Part shown: piece after piece, positions 35,701-47,300 of the stretch
Numbering within the stretch: position 1 is the first letter of the stretch
Layout of the letters: the number at the start of each line of letters is the position of its first letter
NCBI GenBank assembly: GCA_964036195.1
Contig: OZ038452.1
Span: forward strand, 25,989,785-26,053,784
Source of the DNA: Sphaerolaimus hirsutus
Taxonomy: Eukaryota > Nematoda > Chromadorea > Monhysterida > Sphaerolaimidae
DNA length: 64,000 nt
Direction of reading: 5' to 3'
Notes under the pieces: generated by a model
What the model saw: the letters and a program-made list of their open reading frames with translations, nothing else
Databases searched by the model: none
Told to the model about the DNA's origin: nothing
Position numbers and translations under genes: made by a program

Positions 35701-36896
35701 GTACACCCATGTTCATATGAGTTCGGACACTTAGAAATTTTTTATTAAAAACGTTATACCACTGGAACTATATAACTCAGAAAATTTTGGCCAGTACCCA
35801 AATAAAGCCCAAACAGTTGTCAACAAAAGCCATGGGACACCCCCAGTATAATGCCATGTGGGCCGCGTAATCCACCAACACATTTTTTTATACAAAATTT
35901 CGTTGCTCACATGGGTTTGGACACTTCCTTTATGTAGCAATAAATCTGTCTTTCAAGGCCGGATTTTGGCTTTGAAGACATAAAAAAGCTCTGGCTAGTT
36001 GCCAGAGTCCAATTCCCTTACAAAATCAGATTAGGATAGACTTTTATTACCTCATGTTGCTTGATACTTGTTGGGTGAGTTGACAATCATTTTCCTTAGT
36101 TCCCCACAATGTGCATCACTCAAACACAGTTGGTGCGCGATTTTGGGCATTCGGCAGTGTGTAGGGCACCGGAAACAACCAGGACAGTTAGAGGAGGTTG
36201 TGGGGAATTTTTTATTCTCACCACCATTCAAGGAAACGTCCCAAACTCAACCCAAACAACAAGAGCAAAAATGTAAAATTCAAAAAATGCAAAATTTAGT
36301 AGTAAAAAGGTAAGATATACACAATAATTTTTTGCACTTAAACGCCTCCAGTTTGGGGACGTTTCCTTGAATGGGGGTGTGTATAAACGATTCCTCACAA
36401 CCCCCTCTAACTGTCCTGGTTGTTTCCAGTGCCCTACAGACTGCTGAATGCCCAAAATCGCGTGCCAACTGTGTTTGAGTGATGCACATTTGTGGGGAAC
36501 TAAGGAAAATGATTGTCAACTCACCCAACAAGTATGAAGCAACATGAGGTGATAAAAGTCTATCCTAATCTTATTTTTTAAAGGAATTAGACTCTAGCAA
36601 CTAGCCAGAGCTTATTTCTGTCTTCAAAGCCAAAATCTGGCCTTGAAAGACATACTTATTGCTACATAAAGGACGTGTCCAAACCCATGTCAGCAATGCA
36701 ATTTTGTATTATAAAATGTGTTGGCAGATTATGCGGCCTTGGCATTATACTGGGGGGTGTCCTATGGCTTTTGTAGACAAATGTTTGGGCTTTATTTGGG
36801 CACTGGCCAAAATTTTCTGAGTTATATAGTTCCAGTGGAATAAAGTTTTTTATAAAATTTTTCTAAGTGTCCGAACTCATATGAACATGGGTGTAC
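35701..36896. mobile_element. Long foldback element (about 545-bp arms)
   Basis: 35701-36245 and 36353-36896 are inverted copies with high identity, outer ends GTACACCCATGTTCATATGA. The spacer is about 100 bp. No open frame of note. Transcripts through it would form a very long hairpin. Confidence 0.85.
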
Positions 36897-36986
36897 AAGA
36901 TTGTCGCCAATGCTAAACTAAAGGCCAGCTGAATTGTTTTGAAGCAGCCGTTTCTCAATTTTATGTTGTTTTTACTCCCTACTAAT

Positions 36987-37797
36987 GTGCCTGCACACAC
37001 TAGTTTTCACCGTGACTTCGTGTGAAAACTGAAATTTTTTAAAGTGCAAATTAATGAACATGGTTGAATTATTTGATTAATTTTTAATTAATGAAAGTTA
37101 ACATTTGAAAACTAAAACACCTATAGCATACAATAAGAGTAGGCTGAATGGGGAGGTGTACGGCAGAGGTTTGGGTCGTTTTGGCAGGTGACATGACGGC
37201 CCAGTTGTTCCTGACCGGAGACTGAAGAAGTTTTCTCTGGTCAAGAAAACCTGCGGCTGACAGTCACACTGCAAAAAATTGTGCTCGGTTTTCGAACACA
37301 GGGCACGTCTCATGCCACTGAGCCAACTGAACACTTAACATTGACGCTGTTAAGTGTCGATATATTGATCTCTTTTTTCGCCCGGTCACTGAATTCAGCA
37401 AGATTACCCCACCAACGGCATTATGACAATGTACGTTGCCCTGCGCATGGCATTCGACAATGTACATTGCCCCGCCAACGGCATCACACAATGTGCATTG
37501 CCCTTTTAATCTCTTTCAACGAATCCCAACGAGACTGAACCCGAAAAAAAAATCTGGGATTAGCTACATGACACTGGTAAACACGAGTTTGCACCCCAGT
37601 TCGTCACGCCAAACAATTGCGAAATATTTGTTTCATTATTTTTGGCGACTGCCCAAATCCAAAAAGAAATAATTGGCAGCCGGCTTTTTTGGGAAAAGAT
37701 ATTTCGAATCTCTGCCGTATCAACCCCGGCTGAATGTTGCCATGTGGCCATTTCAGTTTTCACACAAGTCACGGTGAAAACTAGTGTGTGTAGGGCC
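36987..37797. mobile_element. TIR element, GGCCCTACACACACTAGTTT family, AAT duplication
   Basis: The left end GTGCCTGCACACACTAGTTT and the right end's complement GGCCCTACACACACTAGTTT continue into GTTTTCACCGTGACTT on both sides. AAT flanks (36984-36986, 37798-37800). The interior has short TACATTGCCC...GGCATT repeats. Smaller relatives: 39231-39431, 40891-41053, 47469-47631. Confidence 0.75.
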
Positions 37798-37859
37798 AAT
37801 GGTGGAAGAGCGCCAGTCGCCATTCGAAAAGATGGATATAATTGGCGTATACTCGGCGG

Positions 37860-38038
37860 ACAGCACACCTAGTATGAAAACCTACCGTAATTTAATGAAT
37901 AAAATCTTGTGATAAATTTCGTAATTAATTATACCATTGTAAGAACGGAATATTATGATGAAAAAACCATAATTTTTGGTTTTGTATTAAGATGAGTTGT
38001 GGTAAGTTTCCATACTAATTGTGATGTCCGCCGAGTAT
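37860..38038. mobile_element. TA-flanked MITE, TATACTCGGCGGACA family
   Basis: The ends TACTCGGCGGACAGCAC and GATGTCCGCCGAGTA are inverted, with TA on each side. The body resembles the copy-A insert at 5607-5795, in inverse orientation. Confidence 0.65.
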
Positions 38039-38734
38039 ATTAATTACCCCGGAGCGGCGCCAACTCATTCTGCTGTTTGGAAAGTAAATGCGCCATGACG
38101 CCTTTTGGAAAATGGCGCCGATTTACAGTGGCGAATGGCGCCGTTGTATCACTGCTGGTCGTCAAAAGCGACTTCAGGAAAAGTCGATAAGCTTTAGTTT
38201 CCGCTATATGCTCGGCCTCTGCACGTTTTATTCCGCGCCCCAATTTCCCGGATAATGAGCGTTGGTATTTGTACTTTGTTTGCCTAAAACACTTTTGAAA
38301 AACATTTGCTTGAACCGCATCTTCGGTGGGTGTCATAGATAAATTACTCTGTCGTTTCTTTCACGTAGGCACACCGTGGCAGAAACTGGCTGTCCAAAAA
38401 AAATTAACCCCTAAGTGGCTGTAGTGTCAAATCTGAGCCGTCAGTAATTTTCGCCCGACACGCGATATCGGAAAAATTTCACGGAATGTCGAAACAATTG
38501 TTATGCTGCCTACGTGCAAAATGCGCAGAAACTTCCAGTCGCCGGCACGCGTCCTATTTTTTCGCCAATTTTGACCTTTTTCACGATAAAATTATTCTGC
38601 GTCAAAGAAATCTATTTCAACTACTAGATCGACTAGATCTATCGGTGTTCTGCCAACTTAACACCCAGTATTTTTCAGGCATCTAGTTAACAATCATTAC
38701 ATTGTTGTCGTTTTTCTACTCGCTGCATTAGACC

Positions 38735-40107
38735 ATGGGCATCCCCGAGGGCAACGCAGACAAGGGCAAGAAGGTGTTTGTCACCCGGTCGGTTTTATGC
38801 GCAGTTTCGGCTGTGGGGTGGATTTTATTTGAGTTTTGTATGTGGGTATAAAAAGTACGTAGATGGGGTTAGGGGCGGTTTCAGGACGCGTAAACAAATT
38901 TATTAAGCAGAAACGTTTAAATGCTTTAAAAAATTTTGGCTACATGCAAATTGCACAAGGGGCCATCTTTTTATCCAATCATATTACAACTATTTTTGAG
39001 AATGCTGAAATCGGCCGAAATTACGCTTAGTATGGAAACCTACGATAATCCCCCTGAATAATGAACCAGAGATCAAACAGTTTTTCATCATTATATTTCG
39101 TTTTTACTATGTAATAATTAGTGGCGAACTTTATCACCAGATTTTATTCATACAATTATGGTATGTTTGTGCACATACTTTACGGTCCGATGCCGCGAAT
39201 TTAAGTAAATACATGTAATAGTAATATAATGGCCCTGCGCACACTAGTTTTCACAGGAAATTTCGAAAACTCATAAATGAGCTGTAAACGGTGTTTGAGT
39301 TTTCCACAATGAGTCATTTTTATCTCTGTCAACTGTAGTTGACGGCCACCTCATTGTAGAAAACTCAAATGCGTTATAAGCTGATTTGTGAGTTCTCGAA
39401 GTTTCGTGTGAAAACTAGTGTGCGCAGGCACAATATCATTCAAACGCCCCCCCCCCCGTGGCAGGTGCGCGCAGTGCCACACAACGGAGAAAGGCGCGGG
39501 CCACAAGACGGGCCCCAACCTGAGCGGGCTGATCGGCCGCAAGACGGGCCAGGCGTCCGGCTTCGACTACACCGCCGCCAACAAGGAGAAGGGCATCACC
39601 TGGGCCGACGACACGCTCTTCGAGTACCTGGAGAACCCAAAGAAATATATCCCTGGTTGGTGGTGCGAGTGCGAGTGCACACTGATTTGTGTGGTGAGCC
39701 AAAGCCGAATTTGTAGGATAGTGGGAAGTTGGGGCCGAATATTTTTCTCGAGAATATTTTTTAATGTATCAATTTGCTATGTCAAATTTTTAAAAAGTGA
39801 CATGTTATTGTGTTATAATAATAATAGATAATAATAATTTTGTTGATAGAAACATGCTCGGAAATTTTGACTAAATAATGATCTCTCCCCTTAAATAGTC
39901 CCCCCCCCCTCGACGAAGTCAGATAAAAAAGTAATTCCCAGGGGAATTATTCTAACCTGGATTCTAGGATACGATAACCTCACAATGTGAGCGTCGCAAC
40001 GAAACAACACAACCCAAAACACAGGCACGAAAATGGTGTTCGCCGGCTTGAAGAAAGCGCAAGATAGGGCCGACCTTATCGCCTACCTCAAACAGGCCAC
40101 CAGCTGA
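38735..40107 (+). CDS. CYCS: Cytochrome c (108 aa)
   Basis: Soluble haem protein of the mitochondrial intermembrane space that carries electrons from complex III to IV. Exons: 38735-38787, 39465-39655, 40025-40107. Total 327 nt, GT-AG, phases 2 and 1 closing exactly. The haem attachment motif is CAQCH (Cys19, Cys22, His23) and the axial Met85 sits in GTKMVFAG. Other family blocks: [34 protein letters not shown] and the C-terminal [11 protein letters not shown]. No presequence, as expected. The start is the only ATG before GKKVF. Intron 1 contains a GGCCC...CACACTAG element that ends 33 bases before exon 2; the acceptor follows a C-run. The neighbour on the opposite strand is the ACAD9-like gene, tail to tail, with stops about 1.2 kb apart. 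Confidence 0.98.
39231..39431. mobile_element. MITE in cytochrome c intron 1 (AAT duplication)
   Basis: Ends GGCCCTGCGCACACTAGTTT and the complement of AAACTAGTGTGCGCAGGCAC, flanked by AAT (39228-39230, 39432-39434). It is almost a perfect palindrome with inner arms about CGAAAACTCA...TGAGTT. Confidence 0.75.
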
Positions 40108-40890
40108 ATGGGTACAGTGGGTGAATGCAATGCGAAATGTCCACTTTAGGTACACTTATTTATGCATTATTGTCCGGTCCCCGGCAGCGGATTAAGTCTG
40201 TAGGACATTTATAGTGGGTGCTCTACTGTGTAGGAATGACGCGCTACATCGTGCTGCCATTGGCACCGTTCCAATGTTGTTGTTTTTGTGCTCGAGTAAA
40301 TGTGCAATTTAACACTACTTTTATCGTATTGGATAGTCGTTTGTTCCCCACACCGTTGCCAAGCTCAGGTGATAAACAATGAACTTTTGCACACTTATAT
40401 TTTGGTGCATTTGCATTTACATTGTTAATGTGGTTGGATGAAATTTACGGCGTAATGGGCGAATTTTTATTTTGAAAAACCTTTTTTCAAACATGCATCA
40501 TGATCGTGTGACATCGATGACAACTGCCTTATCGAGAACAATGCCGCATTTCCTGCGTTTGTTTTGTTATCTCAGATTTCAGTGCCAGCACACTGCCAAA
40601 AAAGTCAGCCAGTCGAAAGATGATAAACTACCCGAGAGTTCCGCGATCCATTTGAGAGCTGACAATATTGACTTTTACAGATTTTTATTAAGTATTTTTG
40701 TGACATAAATTTTCGGTTTTTCAATATTGGTCATATTTAATTCAACAACGGTTCGTTATGTTTTAAAAGTATCAATGTCTGATTGAAAATAGTTTGGCAT
40801 TGCTATGTAGGTATCCTAAGAATGTACGGGACGGATTATAGGCGCCGGTTCCGTGGAAACTCAATTTTCGAAATACCTAAATGAATTTTA

Positions 40891-41053
40891 GGGCCCCAAC
40901 ACGCTAGTTGACATCGGCACCAAATGGTCACTGGTGCCGCTCCCGATTCCAAGCTTGCTGACGAGTGGACAAACGACGTTCAAACGCAATCTTTGAATTA
41001 GGAGCGGAACCAGTTGACATTTGTTGTCGGTGTCAACTAGCGTGTATGGGGCC
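40891..41053. mobile_element. Palindromic MITE, GGGCCCCAACACGCTAGTTG, TTA duplication
   Basis: The two halves are complementary over about 70 bp. TTA on both sides (40888-40890, 41054-41056). It lies between the tail-to-tail cytochrome c and ACAD9-like genes. Sister copy at 47469-47631 with AAT flanks. Confidence 0.75.
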
Positions 41054-41321
41054 TTAGAAGTGGACGCTTCATTTCCATAGCGTATGCGGGTAGTAATGAT
41101 CTGCATTCCAGCTCATTACCAGTGACTGGTGAGCACGATATCGAATAGACTAAGGCTTTACGCCACCATCAACATAGATTCCTCCACCATCAACATAGAT
41201 TCCTCTGAATAGGTTATCTTATTCAGGCTTAAAGCTCTGCGCTTCCGACTGTCACATGCGATTTATCACTCAATGCAGAAATCACGTTGATATTTATTTA
41301 TGAATTCTAAATCTTTCTAAA

Positions 41322-44300
41322 TCACCAATTCCTATCCAGCGCACTAGTGCAAGGGTACCCTTTTTCCTCAAAAACTTTGGTGGCTACTCTGTCGTCCATG
41401 ATGTCGCAAGTGCTGGTTTCCGTGTCGAAAGCTGCGTGCCAAATTATTCAAGTGTTATATGTGTTCTAAAAAGTAAGCCAAGTTTATTGTTGCATGAGTT
41501 GTTATGGTTTTTGGCCAAGGTTTGTGGTTTGTCCTCCAATCCCCGAATCGGTCGCTGATCTGCGCCCCGCGGGCAATGTTTAAAACCTCTGGTTTCCTAC
41601 GTAGGTATTGTGTGTGCCGGCTATTGTCTGGATTATACACTTAATTGTGCCATATTTAGGGTTGGCCGATGTTTTTTTTTATTTTAAAAAAAAACATCGG
41701 CCGAAATTTTTAGTACTAAGCACTAGGTATTTTGCAAAATTTTTGCGCGCAAGCGCGCAATTTCACACACAAATTGACATTGGTGGTTGTTTTCATTGGT
41801 TTTGTGGCATTTTTAGTATCAAAGTATCCATTTCTATGTGCTACCATGGGTTAATAAGCAGTCATATGTGGCTGTAGTATAAAATATTGAGGTAATGTGC
41901 TTCCATGTACCTCCACATGTGTAACTTCACTCCCAAAGTAACAACCTCCTTTTATAACCTTGTTTCATCACTATTCCATGCCAAACTTTACCTGAAGTCA
42001 CGAACATTTGACTATAATGCGATATACGAACGATATGTCGATGAAAAATGGATATTTTTGAAACAAATCACCACTTATAATGCTATCCCATGGCTCCACA
42101 GACATTATATGGTCATATATAACATCACAGAGTATTGCCACTGTCTGATATACCTATATATGTTGACACAAGGTCATATCTGGAAGCTTTTAAAAAAACG
42201 TTTTTTTTATTTAAAAAACATCGAGTTAAAAAAACGTTTTTTTCCAACCCTAGCCATATTTACCCAATTTGCCCGCAGCGTCGAATATTCAATCGCTTTG
42301 ACGCCTCTGCACTCCAAAACACCATAACAAATGAAATAAACAAATACCCGCGCGCGCGACCGACCGATATCCTCAGTGAGCAGCTGCATGAGCCTGTAGA
42401 CGTGGCTGCCGCGCCGGTCGCACACCAGCTGCGCCATGGCCAACTCGGTGTCGCACTCGGCCAGGCCCACCGCGTAGGCGCGGCTCGCCCTCGCGCACAC
42501 CGCCACCATGCACAGCAGGTCGCCCGCGCACGTGGCTATGCGCTCCAGCGACGCCTGTGGGGGGGGCACAATATATAGGCTTTTTCAAGGTTAAGAAGGC
42601 AGAAAGGGGAAAAAATCGCCAAAAATCAGTTAAAAGTAGCCAAAAGTAGGTTTAAAATGGCTAAAAATAGGTATATAACCATGCATATAGCCGGAAAGCA
42701 CGATTTTGAAGGCGAAAAACTATAAAAAGGTGCGAAAATTAGTGATTTTGAGCGAAAATTGGGGCAAAATTTCTCAAAAACCACTCCAGATAGATATATA
42801 GCTGAGCGATTTGGGCGGGGGTCTTTGGGGGTAGTAGCCAAAAAATTTGCCTCGGGATAGATAGATAGCTGAGCGGCCTCAGGGATAGATAGATCTGGCC
42901 GATTTGGTGGGGGCAGCCCCCCCCCCCCTAGGAGACCCCTGGGTGGGTGCAGTGTTGGCACATTGCAGCCATGGTGCTTTGGCAATGGCCGTCACATGTC
43001 AGCATGGGTAGGGCATAAACGGGATCCCGATCACGAATCCCGAAAAATTCCGGTGTTTTGTGGTCCCGATCGCGAAACCTCAATCCCGGCCGGTCCCGAT
43101 TCTTGAAATCGAAATCCCGACCCGAAATGTTCAAAATCACAATCCCGATCCCGGAAAATTTTTGACAGACAAAAAGTGCCAGGAAATAATAATTTTGCAG
43201 GCAGTGTGGAAAAACTTTTGCGCGCAAGCGTGCACTTCCCCACCGACGCCACCCACGTGATGGTTCTCGATGTCCTTGCCGTGCACGCTGAGCACCTTCA
43301 ACAGGGCCATCTCCATCCTCGCCATGGACTTCTCCACCACCCTGGCCGGGCTCTCCAAGCTCGGGTGCAGGCGCTCGTTGATGTAGTGCCGAAATTGGGG
43401 GTTGTCGAAGCCGCGAGAGAATTTGAACGCTTTGCGCAACTGGAACCAGGGATTCGTGATGCCTTGGCGGAACAAGCTGAAAAGGGGCGGAGTTGAGAAA
43501 ATGACGGAAGTAAGGATGGTGTTCTGCCGGCTTATTCCCATTTTACCGAGGAGTATTTACTTTCTGAAGCGTTACCATGCATGTGCAAACCTCACGAGTA
43601 TTTTGTATTGGGAACTGGGCTCCATACCAGATACACATGTTTGCGTTGCTCGCGGGAATTGATGTTGTTTTATGCGGATAAAATTCCGACTTTTCGAAAA
43701 AATACGCTCTTGATCGATTGAATTGACGGTCACGCTCTGTCAACTGCTCGCACGAATAAAATGGCAACTCGAGAAAACACCAAGTGACCAACGTTACGTC
43801 GTGGCTCCAGCGGTCGGCCCAGGCGATGTTGCCCGACATGGCGATCGCCGCCACCGCCATGTCGTCGCTCATCTGCGGATGCGACGTTCGATTGAATTTG
43901 CGACAATGAGCGATCAAATTTTCAGAGATAAAGATCGAGTTTTTCAGAACCATTCAAGTGTAGAAAACTGTGTAAAGTTAAGGGTGAGGACTTTAGCCCC
44001 CGCGGCCAATCAGCGTAGGTTTTTCAAACCACTTTCATGACGAAACGAGAGTGTTTGCCCGGTGCCTCGCACCCGGCACCTACCCTTCAAAATCAGGCAG
44101 CAAAAAAGACGCACCAGGAGCACGGAGAGGCTGGCGTAGTCGCGCAGCGCCTTGGCCAGGTCGAACTTGTCGGTGGTGGCGTCGGGGCCGAGCACCTCCA
44201 TGGCGGCGAAGATGGCGCGCTTGAGCAGCGCCCGCGCCGACCGCAGCACCACGCAGTTCTCCGCCGACATCTCCGTGTAGCTCTCGTCCAAGCTACCTGC

Positions 44301-47300
44301 AATGTTGAGCTAGTTAGTGCAATGGCGGGCGCAATTCCCTTTGAGAATGGAGGGATGATTTTGTTACTGGTGCAATTAATGTTGTATGCGTTACATGCCC
44401 ACAATGGGGGGGGGTGCCTCAGCGGAAGTAATCTACTCCAAGTCAGGGGTTCAGTGTATTTTTACCACTCCGGGGGTTCATATCTTTAGATAGTAAATCG
44501 CTTCGCCAGAGGGACAGATAACTGAAAATGTTTATTGGGGTTTGCGGGGGTTCAATATATTGAGACTTTTTCAATGTGTAGAAGGAAAAAAGAAGCTGAA
44601 AAAAATAGCTGAAATTGGTGAAAATGACTAAAATAGGTATATAAGCGCATATATTGCGGCGGACCGCATGCTATGCATTTTTCTGTAGGAAACACTCCAC
44701 CGTGACGTCATTATAAAAAAAAAAAAAATAATTCCATTAAAAAAACATGACGGGAAAAAACATCCCTTGTTTGTACGCGACTCCGCCTTTTTCTTTTTTA
44801 AAATATTTTGTGAAAGTGCATACATAAGTATCCAGCTGGCGCGTTATCGACCAAGACATAAATAATTTTGGCGCATACTTTGCGGTCCTCCGAGTATAAT
44901 AATTCACATGAACAATAATTATTTTGAAGTCTTTAAAGGTAAACACCTATTGAAAGGTATGAAAATTAGCTATTTTGGGAGTTTACTTGCGCTGTGAGTT
45001 ATCGCCGCGCACGGTATTGTTAACTTGACCTGATGCTGCACCAGTCAAATAAAATTCACCACACCAAGTCAAAAAAACTAACCCGCCACATAATAAGTGA
45101 GCGACTCCAAGGCGTACAATTCGACGCACAGCTCCGAGATGTGCGACCGCACCGACGACTGCTCCGACATGGGCAGGGCGAAACGAATCTTGTCGTGGCA
45201 GTGCGACACTAGCACGGCTGAAATAAAACAAACGTTGTTGTTTTTTGAACGCAGTGTGCCCACGAGAAGTTATCCATAGCGCATATAACCGATGGTCTTC
45301 TTGACGAATCCACACACGGCAGCCCCGAACGAGTACAATTGGCCCTGGAAAACATCCAGTGCCAAGTCGTACGCTTGTCCATCGACGCCCAGCACGTTGT
45401 CTTCCGGTACGGGACAGTCGACGAATTGCACATCGTAAGCTGTGCGTGTGCAAAACTTCATAAAACCGTCATAACGCAGGGGTCTCGAATGGGGGGGGGG
45501 GGGGGTTACCCCCCCTCCCCAAACCGCCCAGCTATCTATCTATCCCGGAGGCCGCTCAGCTATCTATCTATCTATCCCGGAGGCAAAATTTTGGGCTACT
45601 ACCCCCTAACCCCCCCCCCAAATCGCCCAGCTATCTACCTATCTAGAGCGATTTTTGAGAAACTACACCCCAATTTTCGCTCAAAATATCTGTTTTTCAT
45701 ACCTTTTTATAGATTTTCACTTCCAAAATCATAGTTCTGGTTCCTATTTGCCTATTTTCAGCTATTTTTAGTACTAAATGCTCTTGTATACTATTTTTGA
45801 GCCATTTTACTTTTAGCGATTTTTCTCCCTTTTCTTCCTTCTATGCCCAGAAAAAGCCCATATATCGAACCACCACAACCCCCCCCCAACCCCCCCAGAC
45901 AATTTTTCAGCTATCTATCCCTCCGGAGGAGCGATTTGCTATCTATCCAAACACTCAGAGGGTCGAAATTCAAGATACCTATGTCATAACGTGCTGCGCG
46001 GCACAACGAACCCGCAAAAACGTAACATTTGATCAAGGGACAGTAAATGCATATAAATACCATGCATAGTAATGAAAATAGGCCGGGCAGAGTAGCCGAA
46101 AATTTTCGCCTCCAACCAGAGAGCTAAACTCGGCATACATGATACTCTACAAGTTTGGTCCACTTATGTTTCGCTTCGCTGAGCGTCAATGAAATTCAAC
46201 GCCTTACTGAACAGCGAAGTGCGATACATCTTAAATACAGTAGAAAAACGGTGCACAGTGGGTCGTAAATATGTGAATATGTATAGTCGACAGACATATC
46301 ATTCTACAAAATCGGAAAGTTATATTTTGTTCTTGTAGAGAGAACGAGAAATGAAAATATTAAAAAAGAAAATGGAAGGATGATAAAAAGGAAAATAAAA
46401 ATGTGCTGTTCTTTACGCACTCGTTTACTCCAATTTTTGTGCTGATAGGTGCTGCAAATTTTTGATTATACGTTTACCTACGTTTAATCTAATTCATATT
46501 TAGAAAAGTTACATGCTATCGATTCATTTTGAAGAAAACTTGTTTCGTTCAAAATTTTGAATTCAGAAAACGTTCCCGCTTTGTATTTATTCAGATGCTG
46601 TCCATCCAGACGACGCTTGGATGGCATCATGCCAAATAACTCAATTACACTTTGATCGAGTGTTTGAATTGTGCAGGCACAATTGAATGGTTTCATTCCG
46701 TATATGCACAAGCACCGGTAACCAAACCAGAGTTCTACGGGTTGGATACAGCGTGCATGATATGACATCATGCGACTCTTTGTAGAGTATCATGTATGCC
46801 GAGTTTAACAAGTTTCAGGGAACCTTTACCTATGGAGACCCTGTAATCAATACCGTATTTCTTCTAATAGAAGGGCGGGTATCCAATACAAGAATCAAAA
46901 ACTGCTGGAATTGTGTCAAGTGCATAAAACATAAAAAATGTCAGCGGACGCTGTTATTTAGTGCAAGATAGTTATTTATTATATTTTTTAATGACAAAAA
47001 ATAGAAACATAGTAGGGCGCCCTTCTATTAGCAGAAATACGGTACATACATTTTTGCGACTAACTCGGAAAAGCCCGCAGACCGGTCACATTGCGCCTTT
47101 CACTGATGGTAATTTTGCTTCCAGGAGAGATCAAATCCCTTTTATCAATCAAAAATGCGCTGTGAAGAGCAGTGTTCCCAGTGACGGCGCTGTGCTTCAC
47201 GCTGACATCGACCGAATCCATGCCTCGGGTGGAATGTGCCTGTTTTGAGGGGATTATGGGTGAGAATTTTGCAAAGTGGGGTCACTTTAAATATGACCTA

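Noticed and set aside
43781..43872. Donor at 43797 (GAC|GTAACG) for this ACAD9-like exon
   Set aside because: It leaves phase 0, whereas the next exon needs phase 2; the later TG|GTGTTT donor restores the frame.
46484..46771. 95-codon minus-strand frame
   Set aside because: Lies wholly inside a TA-flanked element, with no family match and no splice support.
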